DNA from: Bacillota bacterium
GTDB taxonomy: Bacteria > Bacillota > Clostridia > Acetivibrionales > DSM-1351
Assembly (NCBI GenBank): GCA_023416275.1
Contig: JAEZIB010000056.1
Coordinates: forward strand, 1 to 63,299
Reading direction: 5' to 3'
DNA: 63,299 bases
Below are positions 1-7,927 of this stretch, piece by piece; the stretch's first letter is position 1, and each line of letters starts with the position of its first letter. The position numbers and the translations under genes were made by a program. The notes under the pieces are model-generated. The model did not search any database. It saw only the letters and a program-made list of their open reading frames with translations, and was not told the DNA's origin.

Positions 1-2
1 CG

Positions 3-161
3 GAAGTATCCTTGCTGGAATTCTTACAACAAAGCAATTATGATATTTCGAAAATTGCTGTTGAGCTCAATGGTGATATTGTTCCAAAAGCAAATTATAT
101 AAGTGTTGCACTTCACGAGGATGATACTTTGGAAGTTGTTAGCTTTGTGGGAGGAGGCTAA
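3..161 (+). CDS. thiS: Sulfur carrier protein ThiS (C-terminal part)
   Basis: The window opens inside this gene, so only the last 52 residues are visible. They read as the end of a ubiquitin-like fold and finish in VSFVGGG followed by TAA. A C-terminal Gly-Gly is the diagnostic tail of ThiS, which is adenylylated by ThiF and converted to a thiocarboxylate that gives sulfur to the thiazole ring made by ThiG. The downstream order thiF-thiG-thiH-thiE supports the call. The start, promoter and any TPP riboswitch lie upstream of the window. Confidence 0.9.
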   Translation, partial: EVSLLEFLQQSNYDISKIAVELNGDIVPKANYISVALHEDDTLEVVSFVGGG

Positions 162-429
162 ATCAAACGAAACAAAAGTTATTTTAGCAGTAGATATCAA
201 TTCAAGGCAAATCAAAATTAGTCATGGGTTGTATGAGATATGCGGTCGTGGATTAAAGGCAGTACAAAACGAAAGTACATAAGGCAAGAGGTAAAATTCA
301 CTGTGAACTCCAAAACGTATGCCAGCTAGGTATGTAGGTAATGAATTAAAGTTATAAACTCAATCATCGCAGTTAAATATATTACTTAAAACCGTGTAAT
401 AGCAGGTGCGAGTTTTGAGTTAAAAATAC
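162..429. other. thiS-thiF intergenic region
   Basis: A 268-base stretch without a convincing gene. It holds a repeat copy at 357-404 and a possible hairpin with arms ACTTAAAAC (384-392) and GTTTTGAGT (412-420). I see no promoter or riboswitch that I recognise. Confidence 0.5.
357..404 (+). repeat. Intergenic repeat family 3, copy 1
   Basis: A 48-nt segment similar to 2361-2408, about 34 of 48 aligned positions identical by my count. The shared blocks are ACTCAA, GCAGTT, CTTAAAA and TAATA. Both copies lie in gaps of the same thi operon. The function is unknown. Confidence 0.45.
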
Positions 430-497
430 AGGAGGTGTATAAGTTCACGTGAAAACAATACAATATATCAAAAAGATTGAGTGGAGCGTGGATTTGA
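430..497 (+). promoter_or_regulatory. thiF translation leader: SD, stem-loop, short ORF
   Basis: A strong ribosome site AGGAGGTG (430-437) lies 60 nt before the thiF start. Between them, TTCACG (444-449) can pair with CGTGGA (487-492, one G-T wobble). Leaving the stem-loop out, SD and start are 11 nt apart. A short ORF runs from GTG 449 to TAA 508 and overlaps the thiF start. A weaker SD-like GTGGAG (481-486) also precedes ATG 498. The segment 486-500 resembles 56375-56391 before the macB ATPase. A competing local palindrome TTCACGTGAA (444-453) weakens the structural case here. Confidence 0.45.
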
Positions 498-1313
498 ATG
501 AAAATTAAACTTAATGGAAAGTTATTAGAAACTAATTGTCTGAAGGTATATGAACTGTGTAATAAGGTGTGCAAGAATTTTAGCTTAGAAAGTGACTTGA
601 TTATTGTTAATGGACATCAGATAAATGAAGATTTTGAGTTAACTGAGCAGGATGAAATTTATATTATAAAAAAGGGTGTAATGCCAGAAGAAAACCAACT
701 AGAGAGCATGATGGCAGCTAGACATACGCCAAAAGTGCATTCTGTGGTAAAAGCAGCCAAGGTAGCTATTGCTGGCCTTGGAGGATTAGGCTCTAATGTG
801 GCAATAATGCTTGCTCGCACAGGTATTGGAAATTTGCTGCTAGTGGATTTTGATATTGTTGAGCCAAGTAATTTGAATAGGCAAAGCTATTATATAACCC
901 ATTTAGGTCTGCCGAAAACAATTGCGCTTCAGCAACAGATAAAAGAAATTAATCCATTTATAAATGTAATTACTGAAACTGTCAGGGTTGAGGAAGGCAA
1001 TGTAGAGAAGTTGTTTACTGGGTATGATGTAATTTGTGAGGCTTTGGACAATGCAAAGTCAAAAGCTATGTTAGTAAATACTGCTTTGGAACGAATACAG
1101 AAGGTTAAAGTAGTAGCAGCATCAGGAATGGCAGGCTATGAAAGCTCGAATCTGATAAGAACTGAAAGGAGAATGAAAAATCTGTACATATGCGGAGATT
1201 TTGAAAATGAAGCCCAAATAGGAAATGGGTTAATGGCACCGAGAGTACTCCTTTGTGCAGCTCATCAGGCAAATATGATTCTTAGGCTGCTACTGGGCAT
1301 TGAAGAGGTTTAA
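498..1313 (+). CDS. thiF: ThiS adenylyltransferase ThiF, with ThiS-like N-terminal domain
   Basis: E1-like enzyme that activates the ThiS C-terminus with ATP for thiazole synthesis. Residues 1 to about 65 look like a ubiquitin/ThiS-like domain without a terminal Gly-Gly. From about residue 85 an E1/MoeB/ThiF Rossmann domain begins with the nucleotide loop GLGGLGSN, followed by DFDIVEPSNLNRQ and the conserved ALDNAKSKA segment. The four zinc-binding cysteines of E. coli ThiF are absent. This matches the clostridial 'ThiF family 2' form (271 aa). It sits between thiS and thiG. The ATG at 498 is followed immediately by ubiquitin-like sequence, so I keep that start. Confidence 0.9.
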   Translation: MKIKLNGKLLETNCLKVYELCNKVCKNFSLESDLIIVNGHQINEDFELTEQDEIYIIKKGVMPEENQLESMMAARHTPKVHSVVKAAKVAIAGLGGLGSNVAIMLARTGIGNLLLVDFDIVEPSNLNRQSYYITHLGLPKTIALQQQIKEINPFINVITETVRVEEGNVEKLFTGYDVICEALDNAKSKAMLVNTALERIQKVKVVAASGMAGYESSNLIRTERRMKNLYICGDFENEAQIGNGLMAPRVLLCAAHQANMILRLLLGIEEV

Positions 1314-1362
1314 ACAATTGCTAGTTCCTAGCAACCTGACTAATTCAAGCAACTATTTCGGC

Positions 1363-1421
1363 AACAAACCATTGATAAGTTTGAACATCTATAGTCTTTT
1401 TGTGTGGGAAAGTTGAGTTAA
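1363..1421 (+). repeat. Dispersed hairpin repeat family 1, copy in thiF-thiG gap
   Basis: It contains CCATTGATAAG, a central AACATCTATAGTC and the end GGGAAAGTTGAGTTAATA, matching the family whose best copies are 4483-4542, 40291-40346 (reverse) and 62913-62975. The 5' arm is degenerate here. Confidence 0.6.
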
Positions 1422-1476
1422 TAAGACTAGATTAAATGGCAAATATATATAATTTAAAATTTTTAGGAGGGTTAAA

Positions 1477-2250
1477 ATGACAGATAAATTAGTTATTGGT
1501 GGACATGAGTTTAATTCCAGATTTATATTGGGTTCTGGAAAGTTTTCACTTGATTTGACCAAAGCCGTCATAGAAAATGCACAGGTAGAAATGATAACTG
1601 TAGCGCTAAGACGAGCAAATATTGGGGGAGAAGAAAACATACTGGATTATATTCCGAAGGATATAGTTTTATTACCAAATACCTCCGGTGCAAGAACTGC
1701 TGATGAAGCTGTACGAATTGCCAGACTTGCCAGGGAAATTGGATGTGGTAATTTCATTAAAATAGAGGTTATAAATGATTCAAAGTATTTGATGCCTGAC
1801 AATTATGAAACAATTCGAGCAACAGAAATACTTGCAAAGGAAAACTTTATTGTAATGCCTTATATGTACCCTGATTTAAATGTGGCAAGGGCACTAGTAA
1901 ATGCTGGGGCTGCTGCAGTTATGCCTCTTGGAGCACCTATTGGCAGCAACAAGGGATTGTTGACCCGTGATTTTATCAAAATGCTAGTAGATGAAATTAG
2001 TCTTCCAATAATAGTAGATGCAGGTATTGGAAAGCCATCACAGGCATGCGAAGCAATGGAAATGGGAGTAGCTGCAGTTATGGCCAATACTGCTATTGCA
2101 ACTGCAAGGGATGTCTCAATTATGGCAAAAGCCTTTAAACATGCGGTTGAAGCAGGTAGAGCAGCCTATCTGGCAGGTCTTGGGCGTGTGCTTGAATATA
2201 CAGCAGAAGCCTCCAGCCCATTGACAGGATTTTTGCAGGATTTAACTTAA
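1477..2250 (+). CDS. thiG: Thiazole synthase ThiG
   Basis: Forms the thiamine thiazole phosphate from 1-deoxy-D-xylulose 5-phosphate, dehydroglycine and ThiS thiocarboxylate; cytoplasmic TIM barrel. The protein (257 aa, usual length) has the typical opening LVIGGHEFNSRFILGSGK, the segment LLPNTSGARTADEAVRIA, the catalytic-lysine region NFIKIEVI, and the phosphate-binding end VDAGIGKPSQACEAMEMG. AGGAGGG (1464-1470) precedes the ATG with normal spacing. It follows thiF and precedes thiH, which supplies the dehydroglycine. Confidence 0.97.
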   Translation: MTDKLVIGGHEFNSRFILGSGKFSLDLTKAVIENAQVEMITVALRRANIGGEENILDYIPKDIVLLPNTSGARTADEAVRIARLAREIGCGNFIKIEVINDSKYLMPDNYETIRATEILAKENFIVMPYMYPDLNVARALVNAGAAAVMPLGAPIGSNKGLLTRDFIKMLVDEISLPIIVDAGIGKPSQACEAMEMGVAAVMANTAIATARDVSIMAKAFKHAVEAGRAAYLAGLGRVLEYTAEASSPLTGFLQDLT

Positions 2251-2317
2251 AAAGAGCAGTATTACTGATTGAACAAAAGCAATGTATATTAAATAAGGTA
2301 ACTTCTTAGTTGATAAT

Positions 2318-2354
2318 TTTCTCGAATCGATAGTCTCTTATATGGGAAAGTTGA
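2318..2354 (+). repeat. Degenerate copy of repeat family 1
   Basis: It shares ATAGTCT and TGGGAAAGTTGA plus a following TTAATA with the 1363-1421 copy. The 5' half is lost or diverged. Confidence 0.4.
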
Positions 2355-2360
2355 TTAATA

Positions 2361-2408
2361 TACTCAAACTTTGCAGTTGAGTATTCTGCTTAAAAACTTT
2401 TAATACAA
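2361..2408 (+). repeat. Intergenic repeat family 3, copy 2
   Basis: Counterpart of 357-404, with ACTCAA, GCAGTT, CTTAAAA and TAATA blocks in the same order and spacing. Confidence 0.45.
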
Positions 2409-2597
2409 GGCATTTAAGCAATTGTTATATTTATTTGCGTACTACCTGCAAAGTTAGTGTTAAATTTCAATGAGTTCAAATAAAAACTGAATTATGGAAG
2501 GGAGGACATAATTCATATATACGTAGGCAAATATACGTCCAAAGATTATTGTATGTAGTAGTTTGCACATAAAAGTGATAAAGAGGGGAGTGGTTTT

Positions 2598-3746
2598 ATG
2601 ACAAAAGAGAAAAGCAGCATCATGCATTATTTGGAAGGCATGGACGCAATTGATTCTGATATTATGAATAAGGTACTAAATTTGACCAAAAAGTATGATT
2701 ATGAGCAATATACAATAAGGGATGTGGAAAAGGCATTATCAAAGGAGGTGCTGTCTGTGGAGGATTATGCTGCAATTTTGTCTCCAGCAGCAAAAGATTA
2801 TTTAGAACAATTAGCTCAAAGGGCTAGTCTGGAAACAAGAAAACATTTTGGAAATTCTGTTTCTATATTTACACCGCTATATATATCAAATTATTGTGAA
2901 AATAATTGTGTGTACTGCGGTTTTAACTGTAAAAATAAAATTCATCGAGGTAAATTAACAATTGAAGAAATTGATAGGGAGCTTAGAACTATTGCAAAAA
3001 CAGGTTTGAAGGATATATTAATCTTAACAGGAGAAGCAAGTAAAAAGTGTGACGTTACATATATTGGTGAGGCTATTAAGCTGGCTAGAAAATATTTCTC
3101 AACTATTAGTGTTGAAATTTTTCCGCTCAATATTCAGGAGTACAGTTACATTAAGCATTGTGGTGCCGATTTTGTTTGTGTTTATCAGGAAACCTATAAC
3201 CCTGAGACTTACGATAGTGTTCATTTAAGTGGTCCGAAAAGGATATTCCCATATAGATTTAATTCCCAAGAACGTGCTCTAATGGCAGAAATAAGAGGAG
3301 TGGCTTTTGGAGCGCTGCTTGGACTGGATGACTTTAGGAGGGATGCATTTGCAACAGGTGTTCATGCTTATTTATTACAGCAAAAATATCCTCATGCAGA
3401 GATTTCCTTTTCTGTTCCAAGATTACGTCCCTATATTAATAATTCTGGTAATAACCCCAAGGACGTATATGAGCCACAGCTGTTGCAGGTTATGTTGGCT
3501 TACCGCCTATTTATGCCATTTGCCAGCATTACCATTTCAACACGGGAGAGAGCAAAATTTCGGGACAATGTAATAGGACTGGTTGCCAATAGAGTTTCGG
3601 CAGGTGTGAAGGTAACAGTAGGTGGACATGAAGATGAAGCAAAAGGTGATGAGCAATTCGAAATATCTGATTCCAGAGATGTAGAGGAAGTACATCAAAT
3701 GATTATTTCAAGGGGGTTGCAGCCTGTTTATACTGATTATATATAG
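2598..3746 (+). CDS. thiH: 2-iminoacetate synthase ThiH (radical SAM)
   Basis: Cleaves tyrosine to dehydroglycine (2-iminoacetate) and p-cresol to feed ThiG; the oxygen-sensitive, anaerobe-type alternative to ThiO. The 382-aa protein has the radical-SAM cluster motif CENNCVYCGF (C-x3-C-x2-C) at about residues 99-108, after the typical lead-in FTPLYISNYC. Conserved family segments include ILILTGEA, VCVYQETYNPETY and SFSVPRLRP. GAGGGGAG precedes the ATG. The cresol by-product makes this step strictly dependent on SAM and an electron donor, in line with an anaerobic host. Confidence 0.96.
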   Translation: MTKEKSSIMHYLEGMDAIDSDIMNKVLNLTKKYDYEQYTIRDVEKALSKEVLSVEDYAAILSPAAKDYLEQLAQRASLETRKHFGNSVSIFTPLYISNYCENNCVYCGFNCKNKIHRGKLTIEEIDRELRTIAKTGLKDILILTGEASKKCDVTYIGEAIKLARKYFSTISVEIFPLNIQEYSYIKHCGADFVCVYQETYNPETYDSVHLSGPKRIFPYRFNSQERALMAEIRGVAFGALLGLDDFRRDAFATGVHAYLLQQKYPHAEISFSVPRLRPYINNSGNNPKDVYEPQLLQVMLAYRLFMPFASITISTRERAKFRDNVIGLVANRVSAGVKVTVGGHEDEAKGDEQFEISDSRDVEEVHQMIISRGLQPVYTDYI

Positions 3747-3884
3747 GCTAAAATATTTTACAAACAATTGCAAAATTAGAGTTTTTTGAGTTTTCATAGT
3801 TTTGACGAGGTTTCATTACATCAGCCAAGGCTTTGTATTTTACTATGATTTTATGTCTAAAGAGGGTGTGGAGGGAAGTTATAA

Positions 3885-4475
3885 TTGATTATATGTGTAA
3901 CTGATAGACTGCGTTGTCAAGGAGATTTTCTTGAGCGCATTGAACAAATTGCAAAAGCTCTGCCTTTTAGCATAATTTTGAGAGAAAAGGATTTACAACT
4001 CAAAGAGTATGAAAAGCAGGCAGTAGAGGCATCAAAAATATGCGATAAATACAATATACCCCTTGTAATTAATTCGCATATCAGTGTTGCAAGAAAAATA
4101 AAGGCTTCAAATATTCATCTTCCTATGGAAATTTTCCTGAAGCACAGGGACGAATTGAACGTTTTCGAAAAAATAGGAGTGTCTGTACATTCCGTTGAAG
4201 AAGCAAAAATGGCAGAAGATATGGGTGCCCACTATATAATTGCAGGTCATATTTTTCCAACAAACTGCAAAAAGGGTGTTCCTCCGCGAGGCCTTGATTT
4301 TTTGAAGATAATATGCTCAGAAGTATCCATTCCTGTTTTTGCCATCGGCGGAATAACTTATAGTAACATTAATGCTGTGTTAAAGTGCAGAGTAACTGGT
4401 ATTTGCTTGATGTCTCAGTTGATGAAATGTGAGAAGCCAGCAGAAGTTATAAACCGTTATCATACGTTTTTTTAA
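3885..4475 (+). CDS. ThiE/TenI-family protein (thiamine phosphate synthase or thiazole tautomerase)
   Basis: A TIM-barrel protein of 196 aa, starting at TTG 3885 behind GAGGGAAG. The family is clear from IILREKDL near the N-terminus, the phosphate-loop region IIAGHIFPTNCKKGVPPRGL, and the end IPVFAIGGI. ThiE couples thiazole phosphate to HMP-PP; TenI aromatises the thiazole. The FPT-x-C-KKG-x-PPRGL pattern and position last in a thiSFGH operon suit a TenI-like tautomerase, but sequence by eye cannot separate the two. Confidence 0.85.
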   Translation: MIICVTDRLRCQGDFLERIEQIAKALPFSIILREKDLQLKEYEKQAVEASKICDKYNIPLVINSHISVARKIKASNIHLPMEIFLKHRDELNVFEKIGVSVHSVEEAKMAEDMGAHYIIAGHIFPTNCKKGVPPRGLDFLKIICSEVSIPVFAIGGITYSNINAVLKCRVTGICLMSQLMKCEKPAEVINRYHTFF

Positions 4476-4482
4476 TAATGAA

Positions 4483-4542
4483 CCCAACTTTCCATTGATA
4501 AGTATAAACACTTACAATTTTCAACTGGAAAAGTTGGGTTTT
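4483..4542 (+). terminator. Terminator-like hairpin; best copy of repeat family 1
   Basis: CCCAACTTTCCA (4483-4494) pairs with TGGAAAAGTTGGG (4526-4538, one extra A), followed by TTTT. It sits 7 nt after the thiE-like stop and probably ends the thi operon. Related sequences occur at about ten other intergenic sites. Confidence 0.7.
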
Positions 4543-4682
4543 AAAAGCTAATACAAAAAAATAATAAAATACCATATTAAATTGAATTTTCCATTATTTT
4601 ATGATAAAGTTTACGTTGATAAATTTTTTATTAAATGTAATATATTACAATATTGCATGATAATAAATTATTTAAAACTTTT

Positions 4683-4746
4683 AAGGAGATGCCGAGTCCA
4701 TGCTATTTCTATGTTGCTTTATGTTAGAGAGGGATATGGACAAAAA
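4683..4746 (+). promoter_or_regulatory. GT2 translation leader: SD, stem-loop, short ORF
   Basis: AAGGAG (4683-4688) is followed by a stem GTCCAT (4696-4701) with ATGGAC (4736-4741), then AAAAA and the start ATG 4747. Without the stem-loop the SD-start distance is 12 nt. A short ORF, ATG 4700 to TGA 4750 (16 codons), overlaps the gene start as ATGA. The 5' part (GAG followed by TCCATGCTAT) is nearly identical to the leader at 56327-56388, about 52 kb away before an unrelated gene. Confidence 0.5.
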
Positions 4747-5592
4747 ATGAGGGGTATGAGTAATAAAATAAACTATAGTGTTTTAATGTCTGTTTATATA
4801 AAGGATAATGCTAGGTGGCTGGCTTTGAGCATTGAAAGCATGTTAAAACAAACCCTTAAGCCAGACGAAATAGTTATTATTAAAGATGGACCATTAACAG
4901 AGGAACTAAATCAAGTTTTACGTAATTTTTATAACAAATTTCCGAGCATTTTTAAAATAGTTGAATTACCACAAAATGTAAAATTGGGACTTGCTCTCCA
5001 AAGAGGTATTCTTGAATGTAAAAATGAGCTGATTGCCAGGATGGATTCTGATGACATTTCTGTACCGGTCAGGTGTGAAAAACAAATTGAATATATGTGT
5101 GCTCACCCAGATATTGGTATGGTAGGATGCATAATTGATGAATTTATTAACGAAACATCTAATGTCATTGCACATAGAATTCTTCCCGAAAAACATAGCG
5201 AAATTGTTAAATTTTCTAGAAGAAGAGTTCCAATCACACATCCTACAGTAATATTCCGAAAAAGCGATGTTATAAGATGTGGCAACTATAAAGAACGACA
5301 TCTTGTAGAGGATTACGACATTTTTGTAAGATTACTTAAAAATGGAGTAAAAGCTTATAATATACAAAGCCCATTGGTTTATGTAAGAGTTAGCGATAAT
5401 TTTTATAAGCGTAGAGGCGGCATAAGATACCTGACGTCACTTTTGAGTTTTAATTTGGAACTTTATCGAATGGGATGGACATCAAAAGTTGATTTTATGG
5501 TTAGGTCAACAGCTAACATTGTTGTATGTTTTATGCCTAACAGGGTACGTGATATTATTTATAGAAAATTATTGAGAAGGCAGGTCGCTTAA
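4747..5592 (+). CDS. Family 2 glycosyltransferase
   Basis: Transfers a sugar from a nucleotide donor in surface polysaccharide assembly; acceptor unknown. The GT-A fold is visible: YSVLMSVYIKDN near the N-terminus, the KPDEIVIIKDGP strand, and the metal-binding DSDD at about residues 99-102, then HPTVIFRKSDV and EDYDIFVRLLKNG, all usual in EpsE/WcaA-like GT2. An open frame extends upstream to 4582, but its N-terminal 55 residues are not GT-like; I start at ATG 4747 (281 aa), with ATG 4756 as alternative. It opens the polysaccharide cluster, and the next gene starts 2 nt after its stop. Confidence 0.88.
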   Translation: MRGMSNKINYSVLMSVYIKDNARWLALSIESMLKQTLKPDEIVIIKDGPLTEELNQVLRNFYNKFPSIFKIVELPQNVKLGLALQRGILECKNELIARMDSDDISVPVRCEKQIEYMCAHPDIGMVGCIIDEFINETSNVIAHRILPEKHSEIVKFSRRRVPITHPTVIFRKSDVIRCGNYKERHLVEDYDIFVRLLKNGVKAYNIQSPLVYVRVSDNFYKRRGGIRYLTSLLSFNLELYRMGWTSKVDFMVRSTANIVVCFMPNRVRDIIYRKLLRRQVA

Positions 5593-5594
5593 TT

Positions 5595-6695
5595 TTGAAA
5601 GTTTTATTAGTAACATTACATAGAGTACCTAATTATGGCTCTGCTTTACAGACATTTGCTACCCAGTTGGCAATAGAAAAGCTTGGACATAGCGTGGAAG
5701 TATTGGATTATTATCCTGAAAGGATGCATTTCATTGGAATGCTAAAAAGGCTAAAAAATAAGAAATCCATTCTCAAAAATAATACTATTTTGTGTTTTGC
5801 AGCACGTTGTATTATGGTCCCTTCATATATAAAAAGATTTCATGTTTTCTCATGTTTTCTAAAGAAATATATAAAGCTTTCAGATAAAACTTATTATAGT
5901 GAAGAAAGTATTCGAAATGCTCCTATAAACGCAGATGCATTCTGTACAGGAAGTGACCAGGTTTGGAATGTGGAGTGGAACGAAGGAATAGATTACCCAT
6001 ATTTTTGTGACTTTGGCAATGCTGAAACCTTGAGGATTGCTTATGCTGCTAGTTTTGGCAGAACACAATTGAAAGCTTGGGAGCTTGACGAAACCAAAAG
6101 ACTTCTACAAAAGTATAAATATATTTCTGTAAGAGAAGCCTCAGGAGTAGACATACTTAATAAATTAAATTTAACTGGCAGACTTGTTTTAGACCCTACC
6201 TTGCTCCTTGATAAAAGTGAATGGAGCGAAATTGCTTCTAACAGGTATAACAACAAAAAATATATACTTTTATATAACTTAAACCGGGAGTCTGAGCTTT
6301 ATACAATTGCAAAGTATTATGCTGATATGAATAAGCTGCCTCTTTATACTATTTCTTATAATTTACATGAAATTATAAAGCCTGGAAAACTTGTATTTTG
6401 TCCCAAAATTGAAGACTGGTTATCATTAATTAAAAATGCACAATGTGTGTTTTCAGATTCCTTACATGCAACAGCCTTTTCAATTAATTTCAACACTGAT
6501 TTTTATGCATATTATCCTGAAAAATTCAGCACTAGATTAGAAAGCTTAATCAAGTTGACGGGCCTTGATAATCGAGTTGTACGTAAAAATATGGTTATAC
6601 ATAATGAGCAGCTTGACTTTACTATAGCTAATAGAATTATTGAAAGGGAAAGAGAGCTATCACTGGAGTTTTTGAAGGAAGTATTAGAGCAATAG
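5595..6695 (+). CDS. Polysaccharide pyruvyl transferase family protein (copy 1)
   Basis: Probable ketal-pyruvyl transferase acting on a polysaccharide sugar with PEP as donor. The N-terminus has the family signature NYGSALQTFA, the middle TGSDQVWN, and the C-terminal half FSDSLHATAFSINF, which corresponds to the conserved S/D-x-x-H substrate site (366 aa, normal length). It begins at TTG 5595, 2 nt after the GT2 stop. The gene directly after it encodes an F420-hydrogenase-beta-like ferredoxin protein, a pairing repeated at 10175-12509. Confidence 0.85.
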   Translation: MKVLLVTLHRVPNYGSALQTFATQLAIEKLGHSVEVLDYYPERMHFIGMLKRLKNKKSILKNNTILCFAARCIMVPSYIKRFHVFSCFLKKYIKLSDKTYYSEESIRNAPINADAFCTGSDQVWNVEWNEGIDYPYFCDFGNAETLRIAYAASFGRTQLKAWELDETKRLLQKYKYISVREASGVDILNKLNLTGRLVLDPTLLLDKSEWSEIASNRYNNKKYILLYNLNRESELYTIAKYYADMNKLPLYTISYNLHEIIKPGKLVFCPKIEDWLSLIKNAQCVFSDSLHATAFSINFNTDFYAYYPEKFSTRLESLIKLTGLDNRVVRKNMVIHNEQLDFTIANRIIERERELSLEFLKEVLEQ

Positions 6696-6712
6696 TAGCA
6701 GAAAGGACTTTT

Positions 6713-7927
6713 ATGATTGCTTTTATGAAAATAGATAAGAAAGAAGATTGTTATGGCTGCAGAGCTTGTGAACAAATTTGTCCAAACGATTGTATTTCTA
6801 TGATAGAAGATGCGGAAGGCTTTATTTATCCATTTGTAGATGAAAATAAATGTAATGAATGTGGGTTGTGCGTAAAGCATTGTCCTAAAACGAATAATAC
6901 TATATTTGACGGTAGTCAATTAAAAGAGCCAGAGGTATTTGCTGCTAAACTTAAAAATGAGCAGGTGCTTTTAAGAAGCTCATCAGGAGGAATGTTTTCT
7001 GCAATAGCAGAGCTTGTTATTGAAAAAGGTGGAGTTGTTTTTGGTTGTGCTTTGGATAAGAATTTGATTGCCAAGCATATTTGTGTTGAAAATAAAGCTG
7101 ATTTGGAAGGCTTGCGTGGTTCAAAATATGTACAGAGTGATTTGAATAGCTCTTATTTAAAGGCTAGAGACTATTTAATAGAAGGAAGAAGGGTTTTTTT
7201 TACAGGTACACCCTGCCAGATTAGTGGGCTAAAAGCTTTTTTGGGCAAGGGCAGTAATAATTTATTAACTGCGGATTTGGTTTGCCATGGTACACCAAGT
7301 CAAAAGCTATTTTCTAAATATCTTGACTGGCTGCAAAATAAACTTGGTGAACAGATATTAACTTATGAATTCAGAAATAAAGACAGAATTGGATGGGGAT
7401 TAGGATATAAGGCTGCTACTAGAACAAAATCAAAATATTCGCATGGTGACTTTGACCCATATTATAGTGCATTTTTGAAAGCTGAGACATATCGGTATAC
7501 TTGTTATTCATGTAAATATGCTACAACAGTTCGTGAAGGCGATTTTACACTTGCAGACTATTGGGGAATTGATCTTTGCCATTCCAAATTTTACACAAAC
7601 AAGGGAGTATCACTGTTGCTAATTAATTCATTGAAGGGACAAGACTTTTTTGAAGAATTAAAAGAAAAAATAGACTATATTCCTTCAAAATTAGAGTATG
7701 CAAAAATTAATAATGGAAATTTAGAACGTCCATCTAAAAAGCCGTACATTAGGGATTTTATTTATACAGAGATTAATAAAATGGGTTTTGACAATTATCT
7801 AAAAAGAAATTTTAAATTGAGCAGCAAGTTTAAAGTGGGTGTTAAACTTTTTGTTCCAGAACCAATTAAAATAGCTTTGAAGAGACTATTATATAAAATA
7901 ATGGAAGGTAAATATAGAAAAATATGA
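6713..7927 (+). CDS. Coenzyme F420 hydrogenase/dehydrogenase beta subunit-like iron-sulfur protein (copy 1)
   Basis: A 404-aa protein with two N-terminal [4Fe-4S] ferredoxin motifs, CYGCRACEQICP (about residues 13-24) and CNECGLCVKHCP, followed by FrhB-type N- and C-terminal domains (SSGGMFSAIAE, FTGTPCQISGLK, DLVCHGTPS). A further Cys pair occurs in CYSCKYA before DFTLADYWG. Such proteins are common in exopolysaccharide clusters next to pyruvyl transferases; the reaction is not established to my knowledge, but a flavin/Fe-S redox step on a sugar or carrier is likely. GAAAGGA precedes ATG 6713; ATG 6725 is an alternative. The stop overlaps the next ATG. Confidence 0.85.
   Translation: MIAFMKIDKKEDCYGCRACEQICPNDCISMIEDAEGFIYPFVDENKCNECGLCVKHCPKTNNTIFDGSQLKEPEVFAAKLKNEQVLLRSSSGGMFSAIAELVIEKGGVVFGCALDKNLIAKHICVENKADLEGLRGSKYVQSDLNSSYLKARDYLIEGRRVFFTGTPCQISGLKAFLGKGSNNLLTADLVCHGTPSQKLFSKYLDWLQNKLGEQILTYEFRNKDRIGWGLGYKAATRTKSKYSHGDFDPYYSAFLKAETYRYTCYSCKYATTVREGDFTLADYWGIDLCHSKFYTNKGVSLLLINSLKGQDFFEELKEKIDYIPSKLEYAKINNGNLERPSKKPYIRDFIYTEINKMGFDNYLKRNFKLSSKFKVGVKLFVPEPIKIALKRLLYKIMEGKYRKI

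Larger units (their letters stand above)
2251..2597. other. thiG-thiH intergenic region
   Basis: A 347-base gap holding two repeat remnants (2318-2354 and 2361-2408). An orphan strong SD, AAGGGAGG near 2500, lies about 95 nt before thiH, whose own SD is GAGGGGAG just before ATG 2598. I see no ORF with a good start here and no clear stem between the two SDs. Confidence 0.4.

Noticed and set aside
1..500. TPP riboswitch for the thi operon
   Set aside because: No CTGAGA core or usual partner stems are seen; if present it lies upstream of the window.
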